Shown: positions 1 through 9,324 of the stretch, one piece after another
Layout: the number at the start of each line of letters is the position of its first letter
Numbering within the stretch: the stretch's first letter is position 1
Origin: Metarhizium brunneum
Taxonomy: Eukaryota > Ascomycota > Sordariomycetes > Hypocreales > Clavicipitaceae
Reading direction: 5' to 3'
DNA length: 64,000 nucleotides
NCBI RefSeq assembly: GCF_013426205.1
Contig: NC_089427.1
Location: 3,968,001-4,032,000, forward strand
The notes under the pieces: generated by a model
The model's input: the letters and a program-made list of their open reading frames with translations, nothing else
The model's database searches: none
Told to the model about the DNA's origin: nothing
Made by a program: the position numbers and the translations under genes

Positions 1-594
1 CTGGAAAATAAGATGGATGTGTCAAATTGTTTTCATTTATGATCACGACTACCTTGTTTGTCTTTTATTTAGCCTTCCATTCCCAAAATCACGATTATTT
101 ATACGAACAAAGTACGGGCTCATGGAGCCTGTCAATGTCAAGTCGCTCATTCAAGGCAACAGCTATATCACCCCACACACGCAGTAGTATGCCAACGGGT
201 GTGATGTTTTGAACGATTTTACTGCCTGTGTAGGAAATCAAGAGTCGTACATTTAATTTAGGCCGGGGAGATATAATAGCCTGGATGTCGCAAATAATCC
301 ATGATCTTCGATAGATCACATAAAGCAAAATGTTAGTAAACCAACCTGTGTTCTTGGAAACATCTGCGAGTTAGGGGCTAGGACCTCACAAGTTTAGTAA
401 AAATAGTACAAGGACACGAACTAATAAAGCGGCCTCTTGCAAATGTTGTGTCGGTAATTTTTAACTCACTTTGCTCAGTGCCTACGTGACGAGGAGAGAT
501 TACGTGGTCGTGTAGTCCGCGTGGAGATGAATAGATCTTGCCCTCACGTGAACCCATGCATTTAAACCTTGCTCGTATTTAATCTATTACACGG
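1..594. other. AT-rich intergenic stretch
   Basis: No open frame here has coding character; all are short and lack recognisable motifs. The stretch leads directly into the first solo LTR. I see nothing else in it. Confidence 0.6.
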
Positions 595-829
595 AAGTCA
601 CGTTGCCATAAGGCACGGGCCAAACCTTGAACCCGACGATAGTTACACAAGGGCTCGAGACCTAGTTGAGGCCTTAGGCTTCCGGGCTCGCTTGCTCACC
701 GCTATTTAATATAAATAAGGGTAATCTGCACTTAAGGCCTGAAGAAGAACTAAGGACCTTTAATATTAAAATGAATTATTAGCTGAATACGATATTGTTC
801 CAAGTCCTCAATCACAAGCCCTGGTCACA
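595..829 (+). mobile_element. solo LTR, diverged copy of the family seen at 5047
   Basis: This is a copy of a roughly 190-240 bp repeat that elsewhere in the window begins TGTTACACGG and ends CCTTGTCACA. Here the first bases are TATTACACGG, so the terminal TG is mutated, and the end is CTGGTCACA. The internal blocks AAGGCACGGGCC, GTTACACAAGGGC, TAAGGACCTTTAATA and TAGCTGAATACGA match the inverted copy at 47982-48218 closely. The flanks taatc and taaat suggest a decayed 5-bp target duplication. No internal retroelement coding region is attached, so I call it a solo LTR. Confidence 0.75.
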
Positions 830-903
830 TAAATTGGCCTTGCCCCGTTGATTTCTACGAGTATCTTTTTGGGCTGCTTTACGATCTTGGACCTTAGCTC
901 AAC

Positions 904-1455
904 ATGCCTCCCTTCAATGGCGATTCTAACTATGGCTCAACGCCTCTTGCTATGTTAGACGAAGGGATAAGAATGGCGATTCGCAACCCTCTCCAAAGAC
1001 TACACAAGCAAGAACTGCCTACATGGTATCCGGATATAGAAGCGGCTCTGATAAAGCTCATCCAGCTGGGAACGAAGATTTCCCAATACTCTCAAGCATT
1101 TGACCCTAGGCGAAAACTGATTGCACTAGCCGATACCATCTCTCCTTTTAGCTCTATATATTCGGTTATTAATACCCAGCTTATTCTTAATACCCGACAA
1201 TCTATTACCTCACGTGTTGATCGTGGAAATTTAAGTCTTGTCCTTGCTTTGGTAGACGGATGGTTAAGGTCGTGTGAGGAATATATTCGGAAAGAACCCA
1301 GTGTACGCGTCTATAGCGATAGCTTGGCCTTTGAGGACACCCATAAAGAGCTCATCACAGCCGCAACACAGCACACTGCCTACAGATTACACGTTCCAGA
1401 TGATTTACTTCGCCTATTTGACAGCTTAGGCCTTATCAAAGGTCTTGATTCTTAA
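904..1455 (+). CDS. hypothetical protein, 183 aa, weak call
   Basis: An uninterrupted frame of 183 codons starts at ATG 904. The product is predicted soluble and mostly helical (Leu, Ile and Arg rich), with no signal peptide and no motif that I recognise. It lies between an LTR copy (595-829, plus orientation) and a truncated copy of the same family in the opposite orientation (from 2362). It could be cargo, a remnant of a mobile element, or a host gene fragment. Frames of this length are uncommon in the surrounding AT-rich DNA, which is the main reason to list it. No splice signals are needed. Confidence 0.25.
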   Translation: MPPFNGDSNYGSTPLAMLDEGIRMAIRNPLQRLHKQELPTWYPDIEAALIKLIQLGTKISQYSQAFDPRRKLIALADTISPFSSIYSVINTQLILNTRQSITSRVDRGNLSLVLALVDGWLRSCEEYIRKEPSVRVYSDSLAFEDTHKELITAATQHTAYRLHVPDDLLRLFDSLGLIKGLDS

Positions 1456-2361
1456 TCCCGAAATAGTGAGATCTACCAGTCGACGTCTGAGCCGGGCTGC
1501 TCAGGCGACGAGCTGAGATACGAGACCGACTCTTCAGTGGCTGCACTTTCCAAGACGCGAAGGATCTGTAAAGAGGTAGCTGGTATGGTGGGTGTCGGCA
1601 CAATGAAGAAATTGTTACCAGATTCAAGCCGACGAGAATTCATTTATATGGACGGCACCATGAAGTATGAACGTGCCCATCTCAGCCATGAAATGAAGCG
1701 ATATTGAACAAGAGGCCGGAATGGCTTGGATACGTTGAAGAAGAAGGCCGTCTACAGGCCAAGAGTGGCCTGGATATCAAGTTATACATGGCTCGTGGGT
1801 TTATTTTATGAGTATTATTAGAGGACAATAGTGGGTGGAGTAGGCTTTTATACCGTCACGATTCAAATTACTTGTTATTCTGTTCGGATGTGGTAGTCCT
1901 GAATTTGGGCATTCGTAGACAAAAATGACTGATAAAATTACGCCCTGGATTAGGATCGTGATAACAGCCCCTATAAATAGATCGGCAATCTTTTGCTGGG
2001 AAACCTATTCTAGACGATGGCGCAGCACGCAACTGCCAGACTTTCCCATTCTTGAAGGGTTGAGAATCAGTCCTAATAAATACATTCGGGACTCATTACC
2101 TAACAAAGAAAGACTGGGGGGTAGTGTTGAACATGAGATAGCATCATGCGTAGACTCCAGCCTGCACTATTCATAAATAGCTTACCCTGCCAGCATCTCT
2201 AGGCTACAGAATCACGACATGTTCTGTGCTCTTGGGGCATAAATTGCTGGTTGCCCATCTTTACCTACGTCTTGAGCTAGGAAAAGTGCTGGTGTCCGGC
2301 ATCGACTCTGTGGGGACTCGGTGTCTACGCCTGCAGCTGATGGTTGTTGGTTGTTGGCTGA
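1456..2361. other. intergenic, no supported gene
   Basis: Short open frames only (for example 83 codons from 1925) with no motif or coding bias. A TTG-rich simple tract (tggttgttggttgttggctg) occurs at 2341-2360, just before the LTR fragment. Confidence 0.5.
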
Positions 2362-2505
2362 TGTGACAAGGGCAGGGTTAATAGGCTTGAAACGGTTGGT
2401 TCAAAATTTAATTCAATACGCAACATTGCGGTATCAAAGGCCCTTGGTTTTCTCAGAGATCTTGGAGGATTAGAGGTCTATAAATACCAGAAGTCGGCGA
2501 GTCCT
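2362..2505 (-). mobile_element. truncated solo LTR fragment, inverted
   Basis: On the minus strand this ends CCCTTGTCACA (reading from 2362) and retains the family blocks CCAAGGGCCTTTGATACC and TTGAACC..AAGCCT. The homology fades near 2505 and the TGTTACACGG start is missing, so it is a truncated copy. It lies in inverted orientation relative to the copy at 595-829. Confidence 0.55.
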
Positions 2506-2713
2506 AATATGCTGACAGAAAATGGGCATCTTATTACAAACTTATAGGGGAAATACAAGACAAAAAAATGCTTTAACAACAAGTCTTATAACGTGACACT
2601 ATTATGTTCAACACTGCGAAGACTACTACACCTAGTCTAGAACAGGAATGGTTGACTTCCCATCGTTGCTTTTATTTTGAATCTAAGCTGAGCCCTAAAA
2701 ATATATTTCTCAT

Positions 2714-4020
2714 CTAAAGATCTTTCTTAGCACATCGAGCAAGGTTGACCAGATCCCCTACAGGCAACTTCTCTTGTTCTTTGCACACCTTCGCGTTGGC
2801 TACGCACTGATCTAGTCGTGTCTTTTGGTCCGCGCATATTTGTATTCTGTCGATGCATTCAAGGTGCTCTAACACCGGTGCGTCAGGGCTCAGTTCACGA
2901 GCGTGGCAGAACAGTAAGGCGTTGAAGCACTGCATCACGTCGTTTTCAGGGCGTGTGCAGTGCTTCACAGCAGCAAGCCTAGAGCTAGGCCTAGAACCAA
3001 GGTTGTCGTTGATCCAGTTGATGTAGCTGCCAACTCTGGTAAACACGGTGGGAGTCTTGTTGCAAAGATCGTCTTCGTATCTGTCGCTGATGCTCCATGA
3101 CACGACACCAAGCAACTCCCTTGTTTCCGGGTGGAAAAGAGGACCACCGCTGTCCCCCTTGCATGGATTCTTGCCTTGTCCACCAGCGCATACTATGGTA
3201 TCTCTATCACCTACTTGCTGGTTCTTGTACTTGGCGGCACAGTCCTCGCGTGCGTGAATGTCAAGAACAACCTTGCTAAGTTTTTCAGCTAGGATGATGG
3301 GTTTCATTTCTCCATCTTTGGGAACAGTTGATTCCAGAGGGATTTGTGCGCCCCTGTCCTGCCAGTTAGCATATATACCAGACATGCTGCAGTGCTGAGC
3401 CATGGCACTTACCAGCCTGCAGCTATCCCGGTGGAATTGACCACGGCATCCCCGCCGGCCGGAGGAAGCCCGGCATAGTCAATATTGTCGTTCTTCTCAA
3501 TCGGAGTTGATAATTTTAGGATGGCAATATCATTTTCTTCCCGACCGCCCGGTAAGTCCGCGCGTCTGCCACATTCATGCAACGGCAAGTCCGCTGGGCA
3601 ATCACTGGGCGCGCCTGGTGTGTAATTGGGGTGCTTCTCGACAGATGCAACTGTTGCATTTACTCCCCCCGTCTTGGTGGACTGCGGCAATTATTAGCTC
3701 TGTGCTGCTTCATATTCCATCAGCTGCACCAAAGTACCAGACTGAAGGGGGGGTAGTATATTTACCACTGTTCCCGCTGTCACAGAGACAACTTGGATCT
3801 CGTCGTCGATAAGGCAATGAGCAGCCGTAAGAACTGTGGTGCTGTCTAACAGGCTGCCCCCGCAAACATGAGTCCCATTCTGATCACGAAGACTGACAAT
3901 AAACTTGATTTCACCGGCCGGAACATCTTCACCGCCTACTATCCTCTTATCAATAGTTGCTGCTACTGCTAAAGTAGCAAAAAACGTGGGGGCTAGTGCA
4001 ATAGCAGTAATGCGCACCAT
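2714..4020 (-). CDS. secreted chymotrypsin/trypsin-fold serine protease (S1) with Cys-rich C-terminal tail
   Basis: Three exons (4020-3766, 3681-3413, 3353-2714) give 387 aa. The signal peptide is about 1-20, followed by a short propeptide ending KR before IVGGE, a typical activation site. The catalytic triad is visible: His68 in TAAHC, Asp136 in NDIAIL and Ser243 in GDSGGP. The second splice restores AGWGAQIP, the usual GWG block. The residue six before the catalytic Ser, which is Asp189 in true trypsins, is Asn237, so cleavage after Arg/Lys is not assured. A 93-residue tail after the last protease helix (from about 295) has eight cysteines and no family that I recognise. Secreted S1 proteases are common in insect and plant pathogens. 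Start, splice sites and fold are clear; specificity is inferred. Confidence 0.9.
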
Positions 4021-4145
4021 TGTATAGGGGAGTTCACAGTAGGGTGCTGAAGATGGGCATAGAAATGATGATAATGTATAATAGCGAAGACTGTTGTTTG
4101 CTATTGATAAACTGTAATGCAGTAATCTAAATGAATACCTTGCTG

Positions 4146-4154
4146 TATTTATAG
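4146..4154 (-). promoter_or_regulatory. TATA-like box of the serine protease gene
   Basis: On the minus strand CTATAAATA lies about 130 bases upstream of the protease ATG at 4020. Its position and sequence suit a fungal core promoter. This is inference from sequence only. Confidence 0.4.
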
Positions 4155-5046
4155 AGAATAAAAGAAGCTCAAAAGGTCAGGCCCGCAAAAAACAAACGAG
4201 TATGAACGACTCATGAGTATAATCTATCTTATAGAATACTGAGGGGCTCGTGGAGCACCTATTCCGGGGGTTATCAACTAATCAGACAATAAGGTTAAAT
4301 AGTGCCTTTTTAAGAATTAGCTCGTAATAGTTATACCAAGAACCCTGTTCGGTATGAAAGGCTATATTACTCCGTATACTTGACACCAGTAATGGGTCTG
4401 CTTGCCCTTCTTTTTGGAGGGCGCCTGCATATTAGGGCTAATATCGCTTGAAAGGGCTTTTGTTGAGCTTCGTGTGTAAACTTGCATAACCTGTAAATCT
4501 TAGTTTTCCTAAAAAATGCGTTCATATCTTTTTAGCTACCAAATGGCTCGTGCGGCCTCCTCTGCTAGACAATTTTTTCAGTGAGCGAGTCTCCACGAGC
4601 TGTTTGATAGCAAAAAAGATAGTATTTACTAGTAAAAATATTGAGTCAAGGAACCAGTTGACATGTACTGGTTTTGTTCGGTACGATTTGTGGGGCCCCT
4701 ACTGCCCCGCGAGCCTCTCGGCATTTTATTAATTAATCTCCCGAATCCTTCCTTGTGCGGATATTGAATCCTAGCTCATAAGTTGCCGTGGAGTCCTGCG
4801 GGAATGGCACGATGTCGAACGAAAATGGATCAAGATACGTCACCCACCCTCAGGAATGGAGTTTTACTTTTGACCTAGTGTCTGGTGTGATTTCTGTCGC
4901 ATGAGGGTTATAACGGTCCAGCGAGTATATTGACGGTTCTCACAAATATCCAAAGGTGAGGAAGAAGGAGAAGAAAGAACAAGAAAAGGAGAGCTCTTGA
5001 GCTCCTAACAGTAGTTGTACGTGGCGTAATTATCTCCCATGCTGAG
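4155..5046. other. AT-rich intergenic region
   Basis: No supported gene. A purine-rich run (gaggaagaaggagaagaaagaacaagaaaagg) occurs at 4958-4989. Bases 5042-5046 (ctgag) are the left target duplication of the adjacent solo LTR. Confidence 0.5.
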
Positions 5047-5237
5047 TGTAACACGGAAATGGCCGGTTACACGAGGGCTACGGTCACGAGACCTAGGGCA
5101 AAGTCCCTCACTGACTTCTTGTATTTAAAGACCCCTTTGGTCAACGAGGCCTTAAGGAAAACCAAGAACCTTTGATACCAAAGACTATTATTAGATGAAT
5201 TGAGTCATGTTGCTCCAAGCCTTTAGCCCTTGTCACA
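5047..5237 (+). mobile_element. solo LTR with perfect 5-bp target duplication
   Basis: A 191-bp unit runs from TGTAACACGG to CCTTGTCACA, giving the TG...CA ends of an LTR. It is flanked by ctgag at 5042-5046 and ctgag at 5238-5242. Internal blocks (GGGCTACGGTCACGAGACCTAGG, TTTGATACCAAAGAC, TTAGATGAATTGAG) recur in the copies at 47316 and 63444. The lack of internal sequence and the intact duplication point to unequal recombination between two LTRs of a former retrotransposon. Confidence 0.88.
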
Positions 5238-5242
5238 CTGAG

Positions 5243-7828
5243 ATATCCATCAACGCTAACATGACTCTTGGGGGGTGATATTGGGTCCAGTCGTCTAATT
5301 GCGATGATAACGACGGGGGGGTTGGTGCACTGTCTTCCGTCTCAGTGCCAGCATACCATAAACTTGACTCGTCGGAGCCCGAGCCTTGCTTCTGCGGAGT
5401 CTACAATTTCCTCTGTAGCTGCATAAGGACTTGGTTTCGTGTCTGAATGTCAAAGAGATGGCTTCACGTGTGATACTTGACAAAATTGAAGTGTCATGTC
5501 AAGCCACATGGGTAAGTGCCGGCAAAAGTTCTTGGATGTCAGTCATCTTGCCTATGACCAGACACTCTATCCGCCTGTTGAATTCGCAATGCACTGCCAA
5601 TTTCTTGAAGCTATTGACCAGACGGGTGTCGCGTCAATAGAATATAGACCGGGACTGTCAAGCTGCTGGAAAGATTTCGGTGGGCCACCCTCAGCCCGCC
5701 ATACGAGTCAAGTCTGGTCTGGTCCGGTCTGGTCAAGCCCATTTGATCTCGGCCTGTATACACCCGAGACTGGAACCAGACTCAGCTCGAGGCGCCCGCG
5801 CAGCCCTGTTCCGAGGCAGCTCCCCGGTGGACATGACCGACATTGGCGTCAATTCCACCTGCACGCGGAAGGACGGCCCAGTAGAGGTTCTCGGCCCAGA
5901 CACCCTTATAGATGGGAGAATTTGATGGCTTGACTGGAAGCCAGATGGAGTTGTCGTTCGCTTCGATCAGCATTTGTGATTTCGCTGAATGCCATGTGCT
6001 CGTGGCGAGGGCGTGGCATATACAAAGAGGACAAATTGGGCGTTTGGAGCAGTCATGCCGCTGCCTCCTGTAAAACAATGATAGCTGTCGAGTAATTTTT
6101 CAGCGCATGGGTTTGCGTAACGTCACGGGGCGTAGAAGTTAGAAATAGAGGAGAATATAGTTCCACCGCTGGGTCTCGATCTTGTAAAGGACGCAGTTAC
6201 ATTACATGCCACCCAAGGCCGAGACATGTCCTCCAATACATCCTACCAAATCGCTATATTCGCAGTCTTATATGGGCCAGCTAATGCTTTGCTTGAATAT
6301 TCAAGTTCTTAATTTTCTTAAAACATTAAGGCGTATATAAGCTTAAAAGCTTAAAGCTGCAAGTCCAATTTTTAGCTTTTGTATACTTATTATTAGGGTT
6401 ACGGCCCGTGCCTTGATAGTAACGTCCGGTGACTTCCGTGTAAGTATAAGTGCCTTGCTTACCTATAGCTAGTAGTCGAGTAGGCTGTGGGCGACAAAGA
6501 AGCTGGAAAACGGCGTTTCAATAAAATCGCAGAATATTATGTCAATCCCCTCTCCGATCAAGCTTCGCTAGGTCCAAGTGTTACCATTTTCGATGACGCC
6601 GGGACCCAAGGCAAACACTAAAGGCAAACGGGCTACCACTGCTCAAGTTTTTCCATTTATGGATGCAGTAGTTTAAGAATTCTAGATGCGTTGTTGACAG
6701 CATAATGTTTACGAGAAGCATGGTCCCTGGGCGTTGCAGCATATTTATCTACCCGCTACCTGTCGCTGTTCTCTAGCCTAGGCGCCTTATCATTTGAATT
6801 CTTGCAATGGTCAACGGTATGATACGAGTCGGTGGAAGCGGGGCAAGTAACCGCTGTTTTACCAAATTCCGAGTTATAAACAAGGAAATACAATAGCACA
6901 GTCCTTGGTCTATGTGTTCCTGTCGAGTATTCTTAACTGTGAGCCACGCAATAAACCTCGTGGCATGATTCTATTCACTACTACTAATCCGAGTTATCCG
7001 AGAATTCCAGCTCGCTCTTCGCTGTAACAGGGACCGTTTCGGAACTGTACCCTATATATCTCTAATGGTAATTTATCGTTTTGTTACAGAGGGCTTGTTC
7101 CTCCTGTTGATATCTACTATGCTAGGCTGCTTTTATATGTCCGCTGGCCATTTATTTAATCTTGACATCGCACTATTATTATAGAATCTCGGAAAAAGCG
7201 GATAGCGAATCCTTTGGACTTGTTCGACACCTCGCAGGGATCTATGGTTCGCATTCGGCTATTCGGCAATTGTGGTATCCGGCATTTAGGTATTTCGGGT
7301 CCGGATTCTCGGATAAGTATATGAGACAGCGAATAGCAAAGTACATATTTTCCACCCTGGCACCTTGTACTTCAGGCAGTGTACTTTGAGCTTGCGTAGC
7401 ACCTTTATGACGTATTACCTAGTAAAAACGTTATTGACAGTTACTGGCGTAAAATGTAACGTTTAGTAAAAGTACCATACTTTATGGCCTGACACATATT
7501 AGACTTGGAGTTATTCAAGGTGTCATGCTACATTCTTCCCGGTTGATCCGGCCACTTTTGGCCCACGATTATGGACAAGAAGTATCACAAACCTAGAATT
7601 TGCTTCGGACTTGGTTGGAATCGTGGTAATTCCGATTTTCGTGCTCCGACTCGAACTTGCCCTGGTCTTTGTAGCCCTGCTATAGCCCTACTGCTACGAA
7701 ATCAGTACCCTTGTGTGTTGGTAGCTTAAGTGAGTCTGATATAGAACCTTGACGTGAGAATGAGTCCATTTCGAAGGCCAGAAAACAGCTCAAAATACTT
7801 GCCAAGTATCCACTGGACTTTTGTCGAG
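5243..7828. other. intergenic: GC-richer island then AT-rich DNA
   Basis: From about 5243 to 6090 the DNA is less AT-rich and carries six CCAGAC/GTCTGG hexamers between 5558 and 5781. Frames of up to 145 codons on the plus strand and 98 on the minus strand overlap each other and show no motif. A short piece at 6400-6443 matches the 5' end of the LTR family in inverted orientation (GGCCCGTGCCTT...CTTCCGTGTAA). The rest, to the promoter at 7829, shows nothing that I can support. Confidence 0.45.
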
Positions 7829-7836
7829 TATAAATA
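7829..7836 (+). promoter_or_regulatory. TATA box of small secreted protein gene
   Basis: TATAAATA lies 89 bases upstream of the ATG at 7925, with a pyrimidine-rich leader between them (cattcttccttgatttcttt). This is a standard arrangement for highly expressed small secreted protein genes in fungi. Confidence 0.55.
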
Positions 7837-7924
7837 GGATGGGAGATGCTGTTCAACAAAGATCTTCATCTCAGACTCATTCTTCCTTGATTTCTTTACA
7901 TTAAAACAAGTAATCCTCGCCAAA

Positions 7925-8199
7925 ATGCAAGTTACCACTTTCCTCGTTACCGTCTTTGCTGGCCTGTGCTTGGCCACTCCAGTTGCACAGGACCCCAGCT
8001 CTACGTCTATCTTCGGACTCAATGATAACTGCCACCCATTTGTGAGTACCACCATCTTTGGCTACTTTTGAACGTATATCATGATGGCTAACATGTTACA
8101 AAGTCATGCCGAAGACTTCGTGGCTGCGTACTCGTCGACGAGGAGAAACAGTGCTTTTACTGCAACCCCGACCCTGGTTGTCAACTTAAGACGAACTAG
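7925..8199 (+). CDS. small secreted cysteine-rich protein, 70 aa
   Basis: Two exons (7925-8041 and 8104-8199) are joined across a 62-bp intron with donor GTGAGT, branch site GGCTAAC and acceptor CAAAG. The product is 70 aa. Residues 1-21 form a clear signal peptide (charged-poor, hydrophobic, cut near ATPVAQ). The mature part of about 50 residues has six cysteines spaced C-x4-C-x5-C-x8-C-x2-C-x5-C, suggesting three disulfides as in defensin-like, toxin-like or effector proteins. I do not recognise the family. The gene is too short for simple frame calling because of the intron. Extracellular location is well supported; role is unknown. Confidence 0.75.
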
Positions 8200-8988
8200 T
8201 ATCACTACACACGAACCCGATATGGTTTATACGCCGTTGGTGTGAGCTGGGGATACAAGAGGGGAGTGTCAAGATTGAGTTGTTTATTTGAGGTTATAGC
8301 GATTACCATATTGCTAGCTGCTCGAGTATTTGCATTCGTATTTAACCTTTGGTTATATAGAAAATTTACAATCTTTTGACTTATTCATCCTGTTCTTAAC
8401 ATGCTAGGTATTACTAATCTCCGGTAGGGTATAGTTTCCATTTCAAATGTCTTAATCAAACAGTTGAATTGTATACCAAATTAAGTCCTAAAAAGAAGCT
8501 GCCTTTTAACCGGGACGCTTTCCAAACAGGTTTGCATCAGCGTCTCACTTCCGGCGCTAAGTGCTGCTGGAAGATTACGGTCTGGTACAATAGTAAACCA
8601 GTGCTGCGCAATTACACACCACTGCGCCTTAATTCTAATATATATATACACAAATACATCAAGCATCGCAAGTACAAGACTCAGTAGCTTAATTAGAACC
8701 AAGGCAAAAAGCACATCGTAGACAGCGTTGCGGCTGAAAGGACCGACAGAGCATATACACGTTTCACATTGTACTGCTGCCGAATTAGAATGCAATAGCT
8801 ACACGGCGCAGCTACTCAAATCAGGCAACGAGAGACTCTTCATTTGCTATTGACATGAAAGAGCACTTGGTGGACTCATACCAAGCGAAAAGCCTTACAG
8901 GCAGCAGTTGCTGTCGCCTCTCATGCATTCATACTGCTCTTGTTTTGAATGAGCGACTCGACCTTGACGTCCACGATTCCTCGAGATC
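8200..8988. other. intergenic, AT-rich
   Basis: Separates two small secreted protein genes that converge on this stretch. It contains a short (ta) repeat near 8639-8649 (atatatatacac) and no supported gene. Confidence 0.5.
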
Positions 8989-9324
8989 TTAACATGAAAT
9001 TCCCCTTGAAGACCCGATCGAATAACTAGTCCCCTCCCACACCCAATTACAAACACCCACAGTCTGGGCATTGAAACAGCCAGTTTGCGTGTTATACGGA
9101 CAGTCACCCTGATTAAAATTTGTCAAAAGATTCTGGCCGTCGCCGCCAGCCGTAGTGACCATGAACGACTTGAATCCGGGGTTGCCGGGTGCGCACGTGT
9201 CGTCCCAGATATTACGGGTTCCGACGAACTGGGCGCAGTTGATGTCCGAGTAAAAATTGACAATGGCAGCATTGGTGGTGAAAGCGCAAGCGATGGCGTG
9301 GAGCGGGAGATATGAGAGCTTCAT
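8989..9324 (-). CDS. small secreted cysteine-containing protein, 111 aa
   Basis: Single exon starting at ATG 9324. The first 19 residues (MKLSYLPLHAIACAFTTNA) form a signal peptide, followed by the mature start AIVNFYSDINC. The mature 92 residues contain six cysteines (NC, TC, DC, GC, VC and the C-terminal SC). They are rich in Gly, Asn and Thr and end at the last cysteine, which fits a compact disulfide-bonded extracellular protein. It resembles the many unassigned small secreted proteins of ascomycetes, but I cannot name a family. It converges with the 70-aa secreted protein gene at 7925. Confidence 0.75.
   Translation of the reverse strand: MKLSYLPLHAIACAFTTNAAIVNFYSDINCAQFVGTRNIWDDTCAPGNPGFKSFMVTTAGGDGQNLLTNFNQGDCPYNTQTGCFNAQTVGVCNWVWEGTSYSIGSSRGISC

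Noticed and set aside
595..2505. A complete transposon bounded by terminal inverted repeats
   Set aside because: The two ends are copies of an LTR that elsewhere occurs singly with its own target duplications, so two separate insertions are more likely.
7545..7556. cggttgatccggcc resembles the first bases of 18S rRNA genes
   Set aside because: Only about a dozen bases agree and the downstream sequence does not continue as rRNA.
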